Shown: positions 1 through 5,860 of the stretch, in pieces | Numbering within the stretch: position 1 is the first letter of the stretch | Layout of the letters: every line of letters begins with the position of its first letter | Assembly (NCBI GenBank): GCA_019232735.1 | Contig: JAFANL010000228.1 | Coordinates: 1 to 5,860, forward strand | Length of the DNA stretch: 5,860 nucleotides | Reading direction: 5' to 3' | DNA from: Aquitalea sp. | Lineage (GTDB): Bacteria > Pseudomonadota > Gammaproteobacteria > Burkholderiales > Chromobacteriaceae | The notes under the pieces: generated by a model | Seen by the model: the letters and a program-made list of their open reading frames with translations, nothing else | Database searches by the model: none | Told to the model about the DNA's origin: nothing | Made by a program: the position numbers and the translations under genes

Positions 1-475
1 CACCCTCGGGATAGATGAAGATCAGGTCGATGTCAGAGGAAACATTCAGCTCCCCGCCGCCCAGCTTGCCCATGCCGATCACAATCAGTTGCTGTATTTC
101 GCCGCTGTCTTCGCCGATGGGCTGGCCGTATTGTGGCAACGAGCGACAGGCGCAAGCCAGTGATTGCTGCACGGCAAATTCGGCCAGCAGGCTGATGGTG
201 CTGACCACTTCGTCCAGCGTGGCCAGGCCGTTGTGGTCGCGCGTGATCAGCCGCGCCATCACTGCCTGGCGCAAGCGGCGCAGGGCGGATGCCATGCTGT
301 CCGGCTCATTCAGCGCGTCCCAGTCGGCGAAGCTGGCCATTTCCTGTGCGTCCAGCGGCTGCTGCAGACGGTCATGCAGCAAGGCAAGTTGCTCGGGCCG
401 TGCCGTCAGCAGGCGGTCCAGATAAAGTGAAAAGGCACTGCTGTGGGCAATGGCATGGTCCGGGTTTGCTGGCAT
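1..475 (-). CDS. glnE: Bifunctional glutamine synthetase adenylyltransferase/adenylyl-removing enzyme, N-terminal part (cut by window edge)
   Basis: GlnE controls glutamine synthetase (GlnA) in the cytoplasm by adding or removing AMP on a tyrosine of each subunit, in response to PII and glutamine. Only the first 158 codons are here. The reading frame is open to base 1, so the gene continues beyond the left edge. Residues 134-145 read GMGKLGGGELNV, followed by SSDIDLIF and YPEG. This is the signature of the N-terminal nucleotidyltransferase (adenylyl-removing) domain, with the metal-binding Asp pair at D148 and D150. Residues 15-110 are the helical lead-in (FSLYLDRLL, then ALRRLRQAVMARLITRD). 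The ATG at 475 is chosen because its N-terminus fits the family, although the lead is about 35-40 residues shorter than in E. coli. In-frame ATGs at 514 and 532 would add 13 or 19 residues. No strong ribosome binding site decides the start. The gene is transcribed away from yhdP. The family call is very secure; the exact start is not. Confidence 0.95.
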   Translation of the reverse strand, partial: MPANPDHAIAHSSAFSLYLDRLLTARPEQLALLHDRLQQPLDAQEMASFADWDALNEPDSMASALRRLRQAVMARLITRDHNGLATLDEVVSTISLLAEFAVQQSLACACRSLPQYGQPIGEDSGEIQQLIVIGMGKLGGGELNVSSDIDLIFIYPEG

Positions 476-478
476 AAT
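450..478 (+). promoter_or_regulatory. Candidate sigma-70 extended -10 promoter for the yhdP-nit-tldD unit
   Basis: ATGGCA (450-455) matches the -35 consensus TTGACA at four of six bases. It lies 17 bases before CATAAT (473-478), which matches TATAAT at five of six and is preceded by TG plus one base (470-472), an extended -10 element. Transcription would begin near 485. The site lies over the first codons of glnE on the other strand. It is the best promoter-like match I saw upstream of yhdP, but it was found by eye and is untested. Confidence 0.45.
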
Positions 479-512
479 GGCGATGCGCTCGGTTTGGGTC
501 CTGTAACGCTTC

Positions 513-518
513 ATTGTA
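513..518 (-). promoter_or_regulatory. Weak candidate -10 element for glnE
   Basis: Read on the minus strand, this hexamer is TACAAT, five of six matches to TATAAT. A start of transcription near 506 would give a leader of about 30 bases before the glnE ATG at 475. No convincing -35 hexamer sits 16-18 bases upstream. The call therefore rests on one hexamer and on the expectation that glnE needs a promoter here. Confidence 0.22.
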
Positions 519-532
519 TCGGTTTGGTTCAT

Positions 533-3500
533 TTGGAAAAGCCCCTGCATCTGCTTGCCAGAATTCACGTCATCCGCCTGCTACGCAAATTGCTGCAAGG
601 CCTGGGCTTGTTGCTGCTATTGACTTGCCTGGTGGTGGGTTCGGCCTTTACCTTCTTCAACTGGTGGTTGCTGCCCAGGTTGGACCAGTTTCGTCCGCAG
701 CTGGAGCAAAGCCTGTCTCAGGCAACGGGGCGGCAGGTCAGCATCGCCGGGCTTTCCGGGCAGTGGCAGCGTGTGGCCCCGCGCCTGCAGCTGGACGGTT
801 TGCGCATTGCCAATCCGCTGAAGGGCGAAGCGTTGACCTTGAAGCGGGTGGAACTGGTGCCTTCGTGGTGGTCGCTGCTATCGTGGGAGCCGCTATTCTC
901 CCGGATCAGCATCGATGGCCCCAGTGTTGCCCTGCTGCGCACGGCGGATGGTCATGTCCTGCTCAATGGCTTCGATCTGACTGCGCCGTCAGCCCAGCCG
1001 CAGGCGGCTGGGGCGGAACCGTCTGCCAACTGGCTGCTCCGGCATGGTCGTATCGAAATCCGTCAGGCGCATATCAGTTGGCAGGATCAGGCCTTGGGCT
1101 TGCCGCAGCTGGAGTTGCAACAAGGTGAGCTGGTACTAAGCCAGACCTTGCTGGGCCACCGGCTGCTGGTGTCCGGTCAGCCGGCCGCCACGCTGGGCAA
1201 GGGCTTTGATATGGAGCTGGCCTGGCGTGGTAATGATTTTCACCAGTGGCAGCGTTGGTCGGGCAGTCTGCGGGTAAGGCTCAATGGAGCACAGGCCAGC
1301 ACATTGTCACGCTATATGGAAAAAATCGGCCTGATCAGTAGCGGTGAGGGCAGTGGCGCCCTGGAGGCTGATTTTGCGGATGGGCATGTCAACAGCCTCA
1401 CTGCCGATGTCAGCATTCACAATGCAGCCTACACCCCTAAGGACGCGCACACCCTGGTATTGCCAGTCATCAGTGGCAAGTTGCAGCTGGAGCGTTCTGC
1501 CCGTGGTGCGTATACCATCAATGCATCCGACCTGACCCTGGCCAGCGCCAGCGGCCTGGCTTTCGATAAATCCAGCATCCGTGGCGATTGGACTCCAGGC
1601 GAGCAGGGGCAGGGCAAGCTGACGCTGGATAATGTCAATGTGGCTCATCTGACTCCCTTCATTCATGCCTTGGGCGGTGATGGCAACTCGCTGTTTTCCC
1701 ACTTTGCGCCCAGTGGTCAATTGAAAAACCTGTCACTCAGCTGGCATGGTCCGTTGCAGTCACCACACCAATACGCAGTAGCCACCCGTTTTGATCAATT
1801 GGCCTGGCAGGCCTTCTCCTCGGTGCCCGGTGTGAGTGGTGTCAGCGGTGCGCTCAGTTTTGGTGAACAGGGCGGAACCCTGCAATTGAGCAGCCGTCAT
1901 GCGGCACTCAACTATCCAAGCGTATTTCCGCAGTTGCTCAATTTCGACCAGCTCGACGCCAGGGTGGACTGGCGTAATCAGGGTGAAAGAACGGATGTTG
2001 AATTTCATGATGTCGCCTTTTCCAATGCCGATCTGAAAGGACAGTTCGCCGGTCATTACCGCCATGATGGCAAGGGTCCTGGCGTGGTGGATTTCACCGC
2101 CAGTGTTGATCAGGTGGCGGCGACACGCGTGCCTGCCTATCTGCCCCATGCCGTGGGGCAGGATACGCTGCGTTGGCTGAAACAGGCCTTGCAGGGTGGG
2201 GTGGCGCGGGATGTGCGCATGATCCTGAAGGGTGATCTGGCGAAATTTCCCTTCGCCGGTGGGCAAGGGGGCCAGTTCAGTGTCGATGCCAAGGTGGAGC
2301 AGGGACGCTTGCTCTATGAAAAGGGCTGGCCGGAGATTGCCAACATCCAGGCTGATCTCGGATTCCACAACGAAAAAATGCTGATTGCTGCCCGTTCTGC
2401 CACCACGCTGGGCGTGCCTCTTAGCAATGTCAATGTTTCCATCAATGACTTGGGTGCCCATGAGTCGGTGCTGAACATCAAGGGCAAGGCGCAAGGTCCG
2501 CTGGCCAGTATGTTGAAATTTACCACCAGCAGCCCGGTGGATGGCTGGCTGGATGGTTTTACCGGCGGCATTCAGGCCACGGGTAATGCGGCACTGGACT
2601 TGCAGCTGGGGATTCCCTTGTCGGGCAAGGAAACCGTCAAGGTGCGTGGCGACATCCTGCTCTCCGGCAACCAGCTTGCGTTCCGGAATTTGCCCATTCC
2701 GACGGCACGCGAGGCGCGCGGTACGCTTACCTTTACCGAGCATGGTGTGGAAAGTCGCGGGCTGCAGTTTTCTGCGTTTGATGGACCGTTCTTGCTCAAG
2801 GCGGCCAGTACGCCATCCGGGCGCATGAGTTTTGACATTCAAGGCGAGGCGGATAGTGCCAAGGCATTGCAAACTTACCTGCCAGTGCTGGCGCCCTACG
2901 TTCATGGACGCTCTCCGTTTGGTGTCCAGTTCGTGGTGCAGAAGGGACTGGAAAGCCTGACCGTACAATCCAGCCTGGTGGGGACGACCATACAGGCCGC
3001 GGCTCCGGTCAGCAAGCCGGCAGCAAGCAGCGTGCCCTTGTCGTTGCGGGTAAGCCCCGGCAAGACGGCACAGCAGCCCATCCGGCTGGACTTTGATGCG
3101 GGCAAGGTGGCGAGTGGCAGTCTGTTGCTGGATGCACATGGCAATCTGAAATCCGGCGTGGTGGCATCTGGCCGGGCCATTGGCAAACAGCCGGAAGAAG
3201 GGCTGGCATTGCGCCTGGCGGCGCCACAAGTCGATTTGCAGGCCTGGGTGGAGGCGATCAATGCGACGCCTGACGGTCCAGCTGCTGGTCTGGCCGGGAA
3301 GTCGCTGGAGCTGCCCTTGCAGATTGAACTGGACAGTCCGCAAGTCGATGGCTGGGGCGGAGCATTGCACAAGGTGAGTGCCAGCCTGAGTAATCGTCGT
3401 ATCCGTAATGGCTGGTCACTGGATGTGCGCGCCAGCGAACTGAGCGGCAGTATCGACTATTTGACCGAAGGCAGCGGCCTGTTACGTGCCAACCTGGCCT

Positions 3501-4417
3501 ATGCCGTGCTGAAACCCCCGGAGAAAAGTGACAGCAGCCAGGTAGATGCCGAGGCCGCCCTTGTCGACAAAGGGGACTGGCCTGAGCTGGATATCCATAT
3601 CGGCGATCTTGTCTATCAGAACAAGACGGTTGGCAAGCTGGACCTGCGCGCCCGGCGTGAAGGCCGTGACTGGCTGCTCAATCCCCTGCGTTTGCAGGCA
3701 GCGGAAGGCAGTCTGCAAGGGAGTGCCCGTGTGCGCCGTGGCGAAGGTGGCAAGGAGGTGCAGGCCCATTATCGGCTGGAAAGCAGTGATGTGGGCAAGC
3801 TGCTGGCCCGCATTGGCTTGCAGGATACCTTCCGTAAAGGGGAGGGTAGTCTGTCTGGCACAATGAGCTGGCCGGGTGGCTTGTTTGATGTCAGCGCCAG
3901 TCAGTTGTCCGGTGACATGGTACTGGCGCTGAAAAATGGTCGTTTTGCCAAGGTCGATCCTGGCGTGGCCCGGCTGCTGGGTGTGCTGAGCTTGCAGTCG
4001 CTGAGTCGGCGGGTGAAGCTGGACTTCACCGATGTGTTCAGTGACGGTTTTGCTTTCGACAGCATCGAAGGCAATGCCAAGGTCAGCAAGGGTGTGTTTG
4101 TTTCTGATAATGTGCATCTGAAAGGCCCGGCGGCCGATGTCTTCATCCGTGGTCAGGTGAATCTGGCCAATGAAACCCAGGATGTGCGTGTCAAGGTGCA
4201 ACCTCATCTGGCCGAGAGCGTGGCGCTGGCTGCCGGTGCTGCCCTGCTCAATCCGGTGGTTGGTGTGGCGGCGCTGGCGGCACAAAAAGTATTGCAAGAT
4301 CCGGTGGGCAAGATATTGTCCGTCGACTATGTCATTACCGGCTCCTTTGCCAACCCCAGGATCGACAAGCAGGCCGGGGAGCCCTTGAACAACAGCAAGC
4401 GGATCATCACGCCATGA
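533..4417 (+). CDS. yhdP: YhdP family protein (AsmA-like/DUF3971, TIGR02099 type), inner-membrane-anchored periplasmic lipid-transport protein
   Basis: This is a giant AsmA-like protein of about 1294 residues with the TTG start at 533; E. coli YhdP is about 1266. In E. coli, YhdP, TamB and YdbH redundantly support phospholipid movement from the inner to the outer membrane, and a long hydrophobic beta groove is the proposed conduit. An N-terminal membrane anchor lies at about residues 16-46: basic RLLRK, a Leu-rich stretch, then FFNWWLLPRL. The region after it (QLEQSLSQATGRQVSI) is typical of AsmA-like N-termini. The long middle is repetitive beta-strand sequence. Family landmarks are YLPHAVG at 536, KGWPEIANI near 597-605 and an Ala/Pro segment (AAAPVSKPAA) at 822-831. 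The AsmA-like C-terminal region runs from about 1134 (KNGRFAKVDPG) to the end. It includes a hydrophobic stretch at about 1227-1256 and then YVITGSFANPRI. The start is uncertain: GTG 443 and ATG 455 overlap glnE and the promoter-like site, while TTG 494, 524 and 533 lie downstream of it without a good ribosome binding site. The function in this organism is inferred from the family. Confidence 0.92.
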   Translation: MEKPLHLLARIHVIRLLRKLLQGLGLLLLLTCLVVGSAFTFFNWWLLPRLDQFRPQLEQSLSQATGRQVSIAGLSGQWQRVAPRLQLDGLRIANPLKGEALTLKRVELVPSWWSLLSWEPLFSRISIDGPSVALLRTADGHVLLNGFDLTAPSAQPQAAGAEPSANWLLRHGRIEIRQAHISWQDQALGLPQLELQQGELVLSQTLLGHRLLVSGQPAATLGKGFDMELAWRGNDFHQWQRWSGSLRVRLNGAQASTLSRYMEKIGLISSGEGSGALEADFADGHVNSLTADVSIHNAAYTPKDAHTLVLPVISGKLQLERSARGAYTINASDLTLASASGLAFDKSSIRGDWTPGEQGQGKLTLDNVNVAHLTPFIHALGGDGNSLFSHFAPSGQLKNLSLSWHGPLQSPHQYAVATRFDQLAWQAFSSVPGVSGVSGALSFGEQGGTLQLSSRHAALNYPSVFPQLLNFDQLDARVDWRNQGERTDVEFHDVAFSNADLKGQFAGHYRHDGKGPGVVDFTASVDQVAATRVPAYLPHAVGQDTLRWLKQALQGGVARDVRMILKGDLAKFPFAGGQGGQFSVDAKVEQGRLLYEKGWPEIANIQADLGFHNEKMLIAARSATTLGVPLSNVNVSINDLGAHESVLNIKGKAQGPLASMLKFTTSSPVDGWLDGFTGGIQATGNAALDLQLGIPLSGKETVKVRGDILLSGNQLAFRNLPIPTAREARGTLTFTEHGVESRGLQFSAFDGPFLLKAASTPSGRMSFDIQGEADSAKALQTYLPVLAPYVHGRSPFGVQFVVQKGLESLTVQSSLVGTTIQAAAPVSKPAASSVPLSLRVSPGKTAQQPIRLDFDAGKVASGSLLLDAHGNLKSGVVASGRAIGKQPEEGLALRLAAPQVDLQAWVEAINATPDGPAAGLAGKSLELPLQIELDSPQVDGWGGALHKVSASLSNRRIRNGWSLDVRASELSGSIDYLTEGSGLLRANLAYAVLKPPEKSDSSQVDAEAALVDKGDWPELDIHIGDLVYQNKTVGKLDLRARREGRDWLLNPLRLQAAEGSLQGSARVRRGEGGKEVQAHYRLESSDVGKLLARIGLQDTFRKGEGSLSGTMSWPGGLFDVSASQLSGDMVLALKNGRFAKVDPGVARLLGVLSLQSLSRRVKLDFTDVFSDGFAFDSIEGNAKVSKGVFVSDNVHLKGPAADVFIRGQVNLANETQDVRVKVQPHLAESVALAAGAALLNPVVGVAALAAQKVLQDPVGKILSVDYVITGSFANPRIDKQAGEPLNNSKRIITP
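4414..4417 (+). promoter_or_regulatory. ATGA stop/start overlap joining yhdP to nit
   Basis: The TGA stop of yhdP (4415-4417) shares bases with the ATG of the next gene (4414-4416). Only a weak purine-rich sequence (AGCGGA, around 4399) lies upstream of that ATG. Ribosomes finishing yhdP probably re-initiate on nit, which would couple the two translationally. The overlap is seen directly; the coupling is inferred. Confidence 0.6.
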
Positions 4418-5220
4418 AACAGAAATTTATTGCTGCCGCCGTGCAGATGGTGTCCAGTACCGATGTGGCTGCCAACCTGGCCACGGCCGCGCGCCTGGTG
4501 GCACAGGCCGCTGCTGCCGGCGCCGCTTTCGTGGTGCTGCCGGAATACTTCTGCCTGATGGGGCGGCAGGATGGCGACAAGGTTGCCATCAGCGAGGAGA
4601 TTGGCGACGGCCCGTTGCAAGCGGCGTTGTCTGCCATGGCGCGGGACAACAAGGTATGGCTGGCCGCCGGCACTATTCCCCTACGCTGCCCTGAGCCGGG
4701 CAAGGTATTCAACAGCACGCTGTTTTATGATCCCAGCGGTGCCATGATGGCCCGCTACGACAAGATTCATCTGTTCGGCTTCACCGGCAATGGCGAGCGC
4801 TATTGCGAGTCGGACAGCATTGTGGCCGGCACGGCACCAGTGAAAGTGGATATCGGGCTGGCTGAAGTCGCCTGCGGTATCTGCTACGATCTGCGCTTTC
4901 CCGAACTGTTCCGTCAACTGGCACCCTTTGACCTGATGATTCTGCCGGCGGCCTTTACCGCCACCACCGGTGAGGCGCACTGGGAAATTCTGTTGCGTGC
5001 CCGTGCCATTGAGAACCAGTGCTTCGTGATTGCTTCCGGACAGGGTGGCAGTCATGAAAATGGCCGCCATACCCATGGTCAGACCATGATCATCGACCCC
5101 TGGGGGCGCATTCTGGCGCAACAGGCCAAGGGCGAGGGTGTGGTGCTGGCCGAAATCGACCCCGAATTATTGCACACGGTGCGTAGCGGCCTGCCGGCCC
5201 TGGCGCATCGGGTGCTTTGA
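4414..5220 (+). CDS. Carbon-nitrogen hydrolase of the nitrilase superfamily, Nit1/YbeM-like (probable deaminated glutathione amidase)
   Basis: This complete 268-residue enzyme has the normal length for a single-domain cytoplasmic nitrilase-fold amidase. The catalytic triad is visible: Glu44 in VVLPEYF, Lys117 in RYDKIHLF and the nucleophile Cys157 in CGICYDLRFPELFR. The second conserved Glu region is AHWEILLRARAIENQCF (188-204). The stretch around LRARAIENQCF and IIDPWGRI resembles mammalian Nit1 and bacterial YbeM. These hydrolyse deaminated glutathione, a by-product of transaminases acting on glutathione, in a metabolite-repair role. A related omega-amidase activity on alpha-ketoglutaramate or a similar substrate cannot be excluded from sequence. 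The protein ends AHRVL where animal Nit1 has HRR-type endings. The start is fixed by the ATGA overlap with yhdP, and MKQKFIAAAVQM is the expected first beta strand. tldD follows after 13 bases. The superfamily call is very secure; the substrate is moderately so. Confidence 0.93.
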   Translation: MKQKFIAAAVQMVSSTDVAANLATAARLVAQAAAAGAAFVVLPEYFCLMGRQDGDKVAISEEIGDGPLQAALSAMARDNKVWLAAGTIPLRCPEPGKVFNSTLFYDPSGAMMARYDKIHLFGFTGNGERYCESDSIVAGTAPVKVDIGLAEVACGICYDLRFPELFRQLAPFDLMILPAAFTATTGEAHWEILLRARAIENQCFVIASGQGGSHENGRHTHGQTMIIDPWGRILAQQAKGEGVVLAEIDPELLHTVRSGLPALAHRVL

Positions 5221-5233
5221 CAGAAAGACTGCC

Positions 5234-5860
5234 ATGCAAGACGCTTTCACTATTGCTGATCAACTGCTGCTCGCGCCATTTGGCGTGGATGAGTCCGTGA
5301 TCGAAAAGACCTTCTCCCGTATGCGACAGCATGCCGTGGATTATGCCGATCTTTATTTCCAGTACACCCGTAGCGAGGGCTGGAGCCTGGAAGAGGGCAT
5401 CGTCAAATCGGGTAGCTTCAATATTGATCAAGGCGTGGGCGTGCGTGCCGTATCCGGTGACAAGACCGCTTTCGCCTATTCCGACGATATTGGCGTCGAT
5501 GCCATCACGCGTGCCGCAGATGCCGTGCGTGCCATCGGCCTGGCGGGTGGCGATGGGTTGGCTGGTCGCCAGTCGGCACAGCGTGCCCGGGATCTGTACC
5601 CGGCCATCGACCCCTGCTACAGCCTGGAAGCCGCTGCCAAGGTAGCACTGCTGGAAAAAGTGGAAAAACTGGCCCGCGCCATGGATCCGCGCGTTATCCA
5701 GGTCATGGCTGGCGTCGCCTCTGAATATGATGTGGTGTATGTGGCACGCCATGATGGCGTGAGGGCTGCCGATGTGCGTCCGCTGGTGCGGCTGTCTGTG
5801 CATGTGATCGCCGAGCAGAATGGCCGGCGCGAGCAGGGCTCCAGCGGCGGTGGCGGTCGT
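5234..5860 (+). CDS. tldD: Metalloprotease TldD, N-terminal part (cut by window edge)
   Basis: TldD pairs with TldE/PmbA in a cytoplasmic zinc metalloprotease. In E. coli this trims the microcin B17 precursor and helps degrade the CcdA antitoxin. The frame from the ATG at 5234 is open to the window end, giving 209 codons of a protein usually near 480 residues. Recognisable blocks are YADLYFQYTRSEGW near residues 36-49, SGSFNIDQGVGVRAVSGDKT near 58-77 followed by AFAYSDD, and ADVRPLVRLSVHV near 178-190. It ends at REQGSSGGGGR, matching the family's Gly-rich block. The zinc-binding HExxxH motif and the C-terminal half lie outside the window, so catalytic competence cannot be judged. The start is supported by spacing after nit (13 bases), a modest purine run (AGAAAG, 5222-5227) and alignment of the N-terminus with E. 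coli TldD. It is very likely co-transcribed with yhdP and nit. No pmbA/tldE is in view. Confidence 0.96.
   Translation, partial: MQDAFTIADQLLLAPFGVDESVIEKTFSRMRQHAVDYADLYFQYTRSEGWSLEEGIVKSGSFNIDQGVGVRAVSGDKTAFAYSDDIGVDAITRAADAVRAIGLAGGDGLAGRQSAQRARDLYPAIDPCYSLEAAAKVALLEKVEKLARAMDPRVIQVMAGVASEYDVVYVARHDGVRAADVRPLVRLSVHVIAEQNGRREQGSSGGGGR

Noticed and set aside
15..425. Plus-strand open frames of 60-136 codons opposite glnE
   Set aside because: Their translations are Ser/Arg/Ala/Cys-rich, as expected for antisense of a GC-rich gene. The minus strand carries the unmistakable GlnE signature.
514..1128. A 204-codon plus-strand open frame in another frame of the yhdP 5' region, starting at an ATT-type codon
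   Set aside because: It overlaps the YhdP anchor and N-terminal domain, has an Ala/Gly-rich translation without a domain, and lacks an ATG, GTG or TTG start (514 reads TTG only when shifted by one base).
1760..3370. A 536-codon open frame on the minus strand inside yhdP
   Set aside because: It is fully antisense to a well-supported gene, its translation is rich in Gln, His, Arg and Gly with no recognisable domain, and it has no convincing start context. Long antisense frames are expected from the strong G/C third-position bias here.
3482..4297. A 271-codon open frame on the minus strand over the yhdP 3' end
   Set aside because: Same signs of a shadow frame: low-complexity Gln/His/Thr-rich translation, no family resemblance, and complete overlap with the conserved YhdP C-terminal region.
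5221..5233. Possible terminator or promoter between nit and tldD
   Set aside because: The 13-base gap is too short for a hairpin terminator and shows no -10 or -35 element. It holds only a modest purine run for ribosome binding.
5090..5803. A 237-codon minus-strand open frame opposite nit and tldD
   Set aside because: It crosses the boundary of two recognised genes on the other strand and its translation has no recognisable motif. The sense strand encodes conserved TldD blocks here.

Overview
The window is a gene-dense piece of a bacterial chromosome. It is GC-rich (roughly 60% by eye) with strong third-position G/C preference. The gene content is glnE divergent from yhdP, a Nit-type amidase and tldD. 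The protein sequences suggest a betaproteobacterium, most likely of the Neisseriales/Chromobacteriaceae type (Chromobacterium- or Aquitalea-like). The family-level placement is inferred from protein resemblance and is not proven. Nothing indicates a phage, plasmid, insertion sequence, CRISPR array or recent transfer.

Layout: bases 1-475 hold, on the minus strand, the N-terminal 158 codons of glnE, the bifunctional glutamine synthetase adenylyltransferase/adenylyl-removing enzyme. A short divergent control region (about 450-535) follows, with a promoter-like sequence for the rightward genes and a weaker candidate for glnE. The rightward genes form a tight set. The first is a very large YhdP-family (AsmA-like/DUF3971) envelope protein ending at 4417. 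Its stop overlaps the start of a carbon-nitrogen hydrolase of the Nit1/YbeM type (4414-5220). After 13 bases comes the N-terminal 209 codons of tldD (5234 to the window edge). No stretch over 300 bases lacks a gene.

Working together: yhdP, nit and tldD look like one transcription unit, a gene order also known from other proteobacteria such as Pseudomonas. YhdP is an inner-membrane-anchored periplasmic protein implicated in moving phospholipids to the outer membrane. The Nit enzyme probably cleans up a damaged metabolite (deaminated glutathione) in the cytoplasm. TldD is half of the TldD/TldE(PmbA) metalloprotease, and the partner gene is not in view. The three jobs are not obviously one pathway.

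I see no clear previously undescribed system. The points most worth a second look are the yhdP start, which has no well-placed ATG, the overlapping divergent promoters, and the coupling of yhdP to nit.
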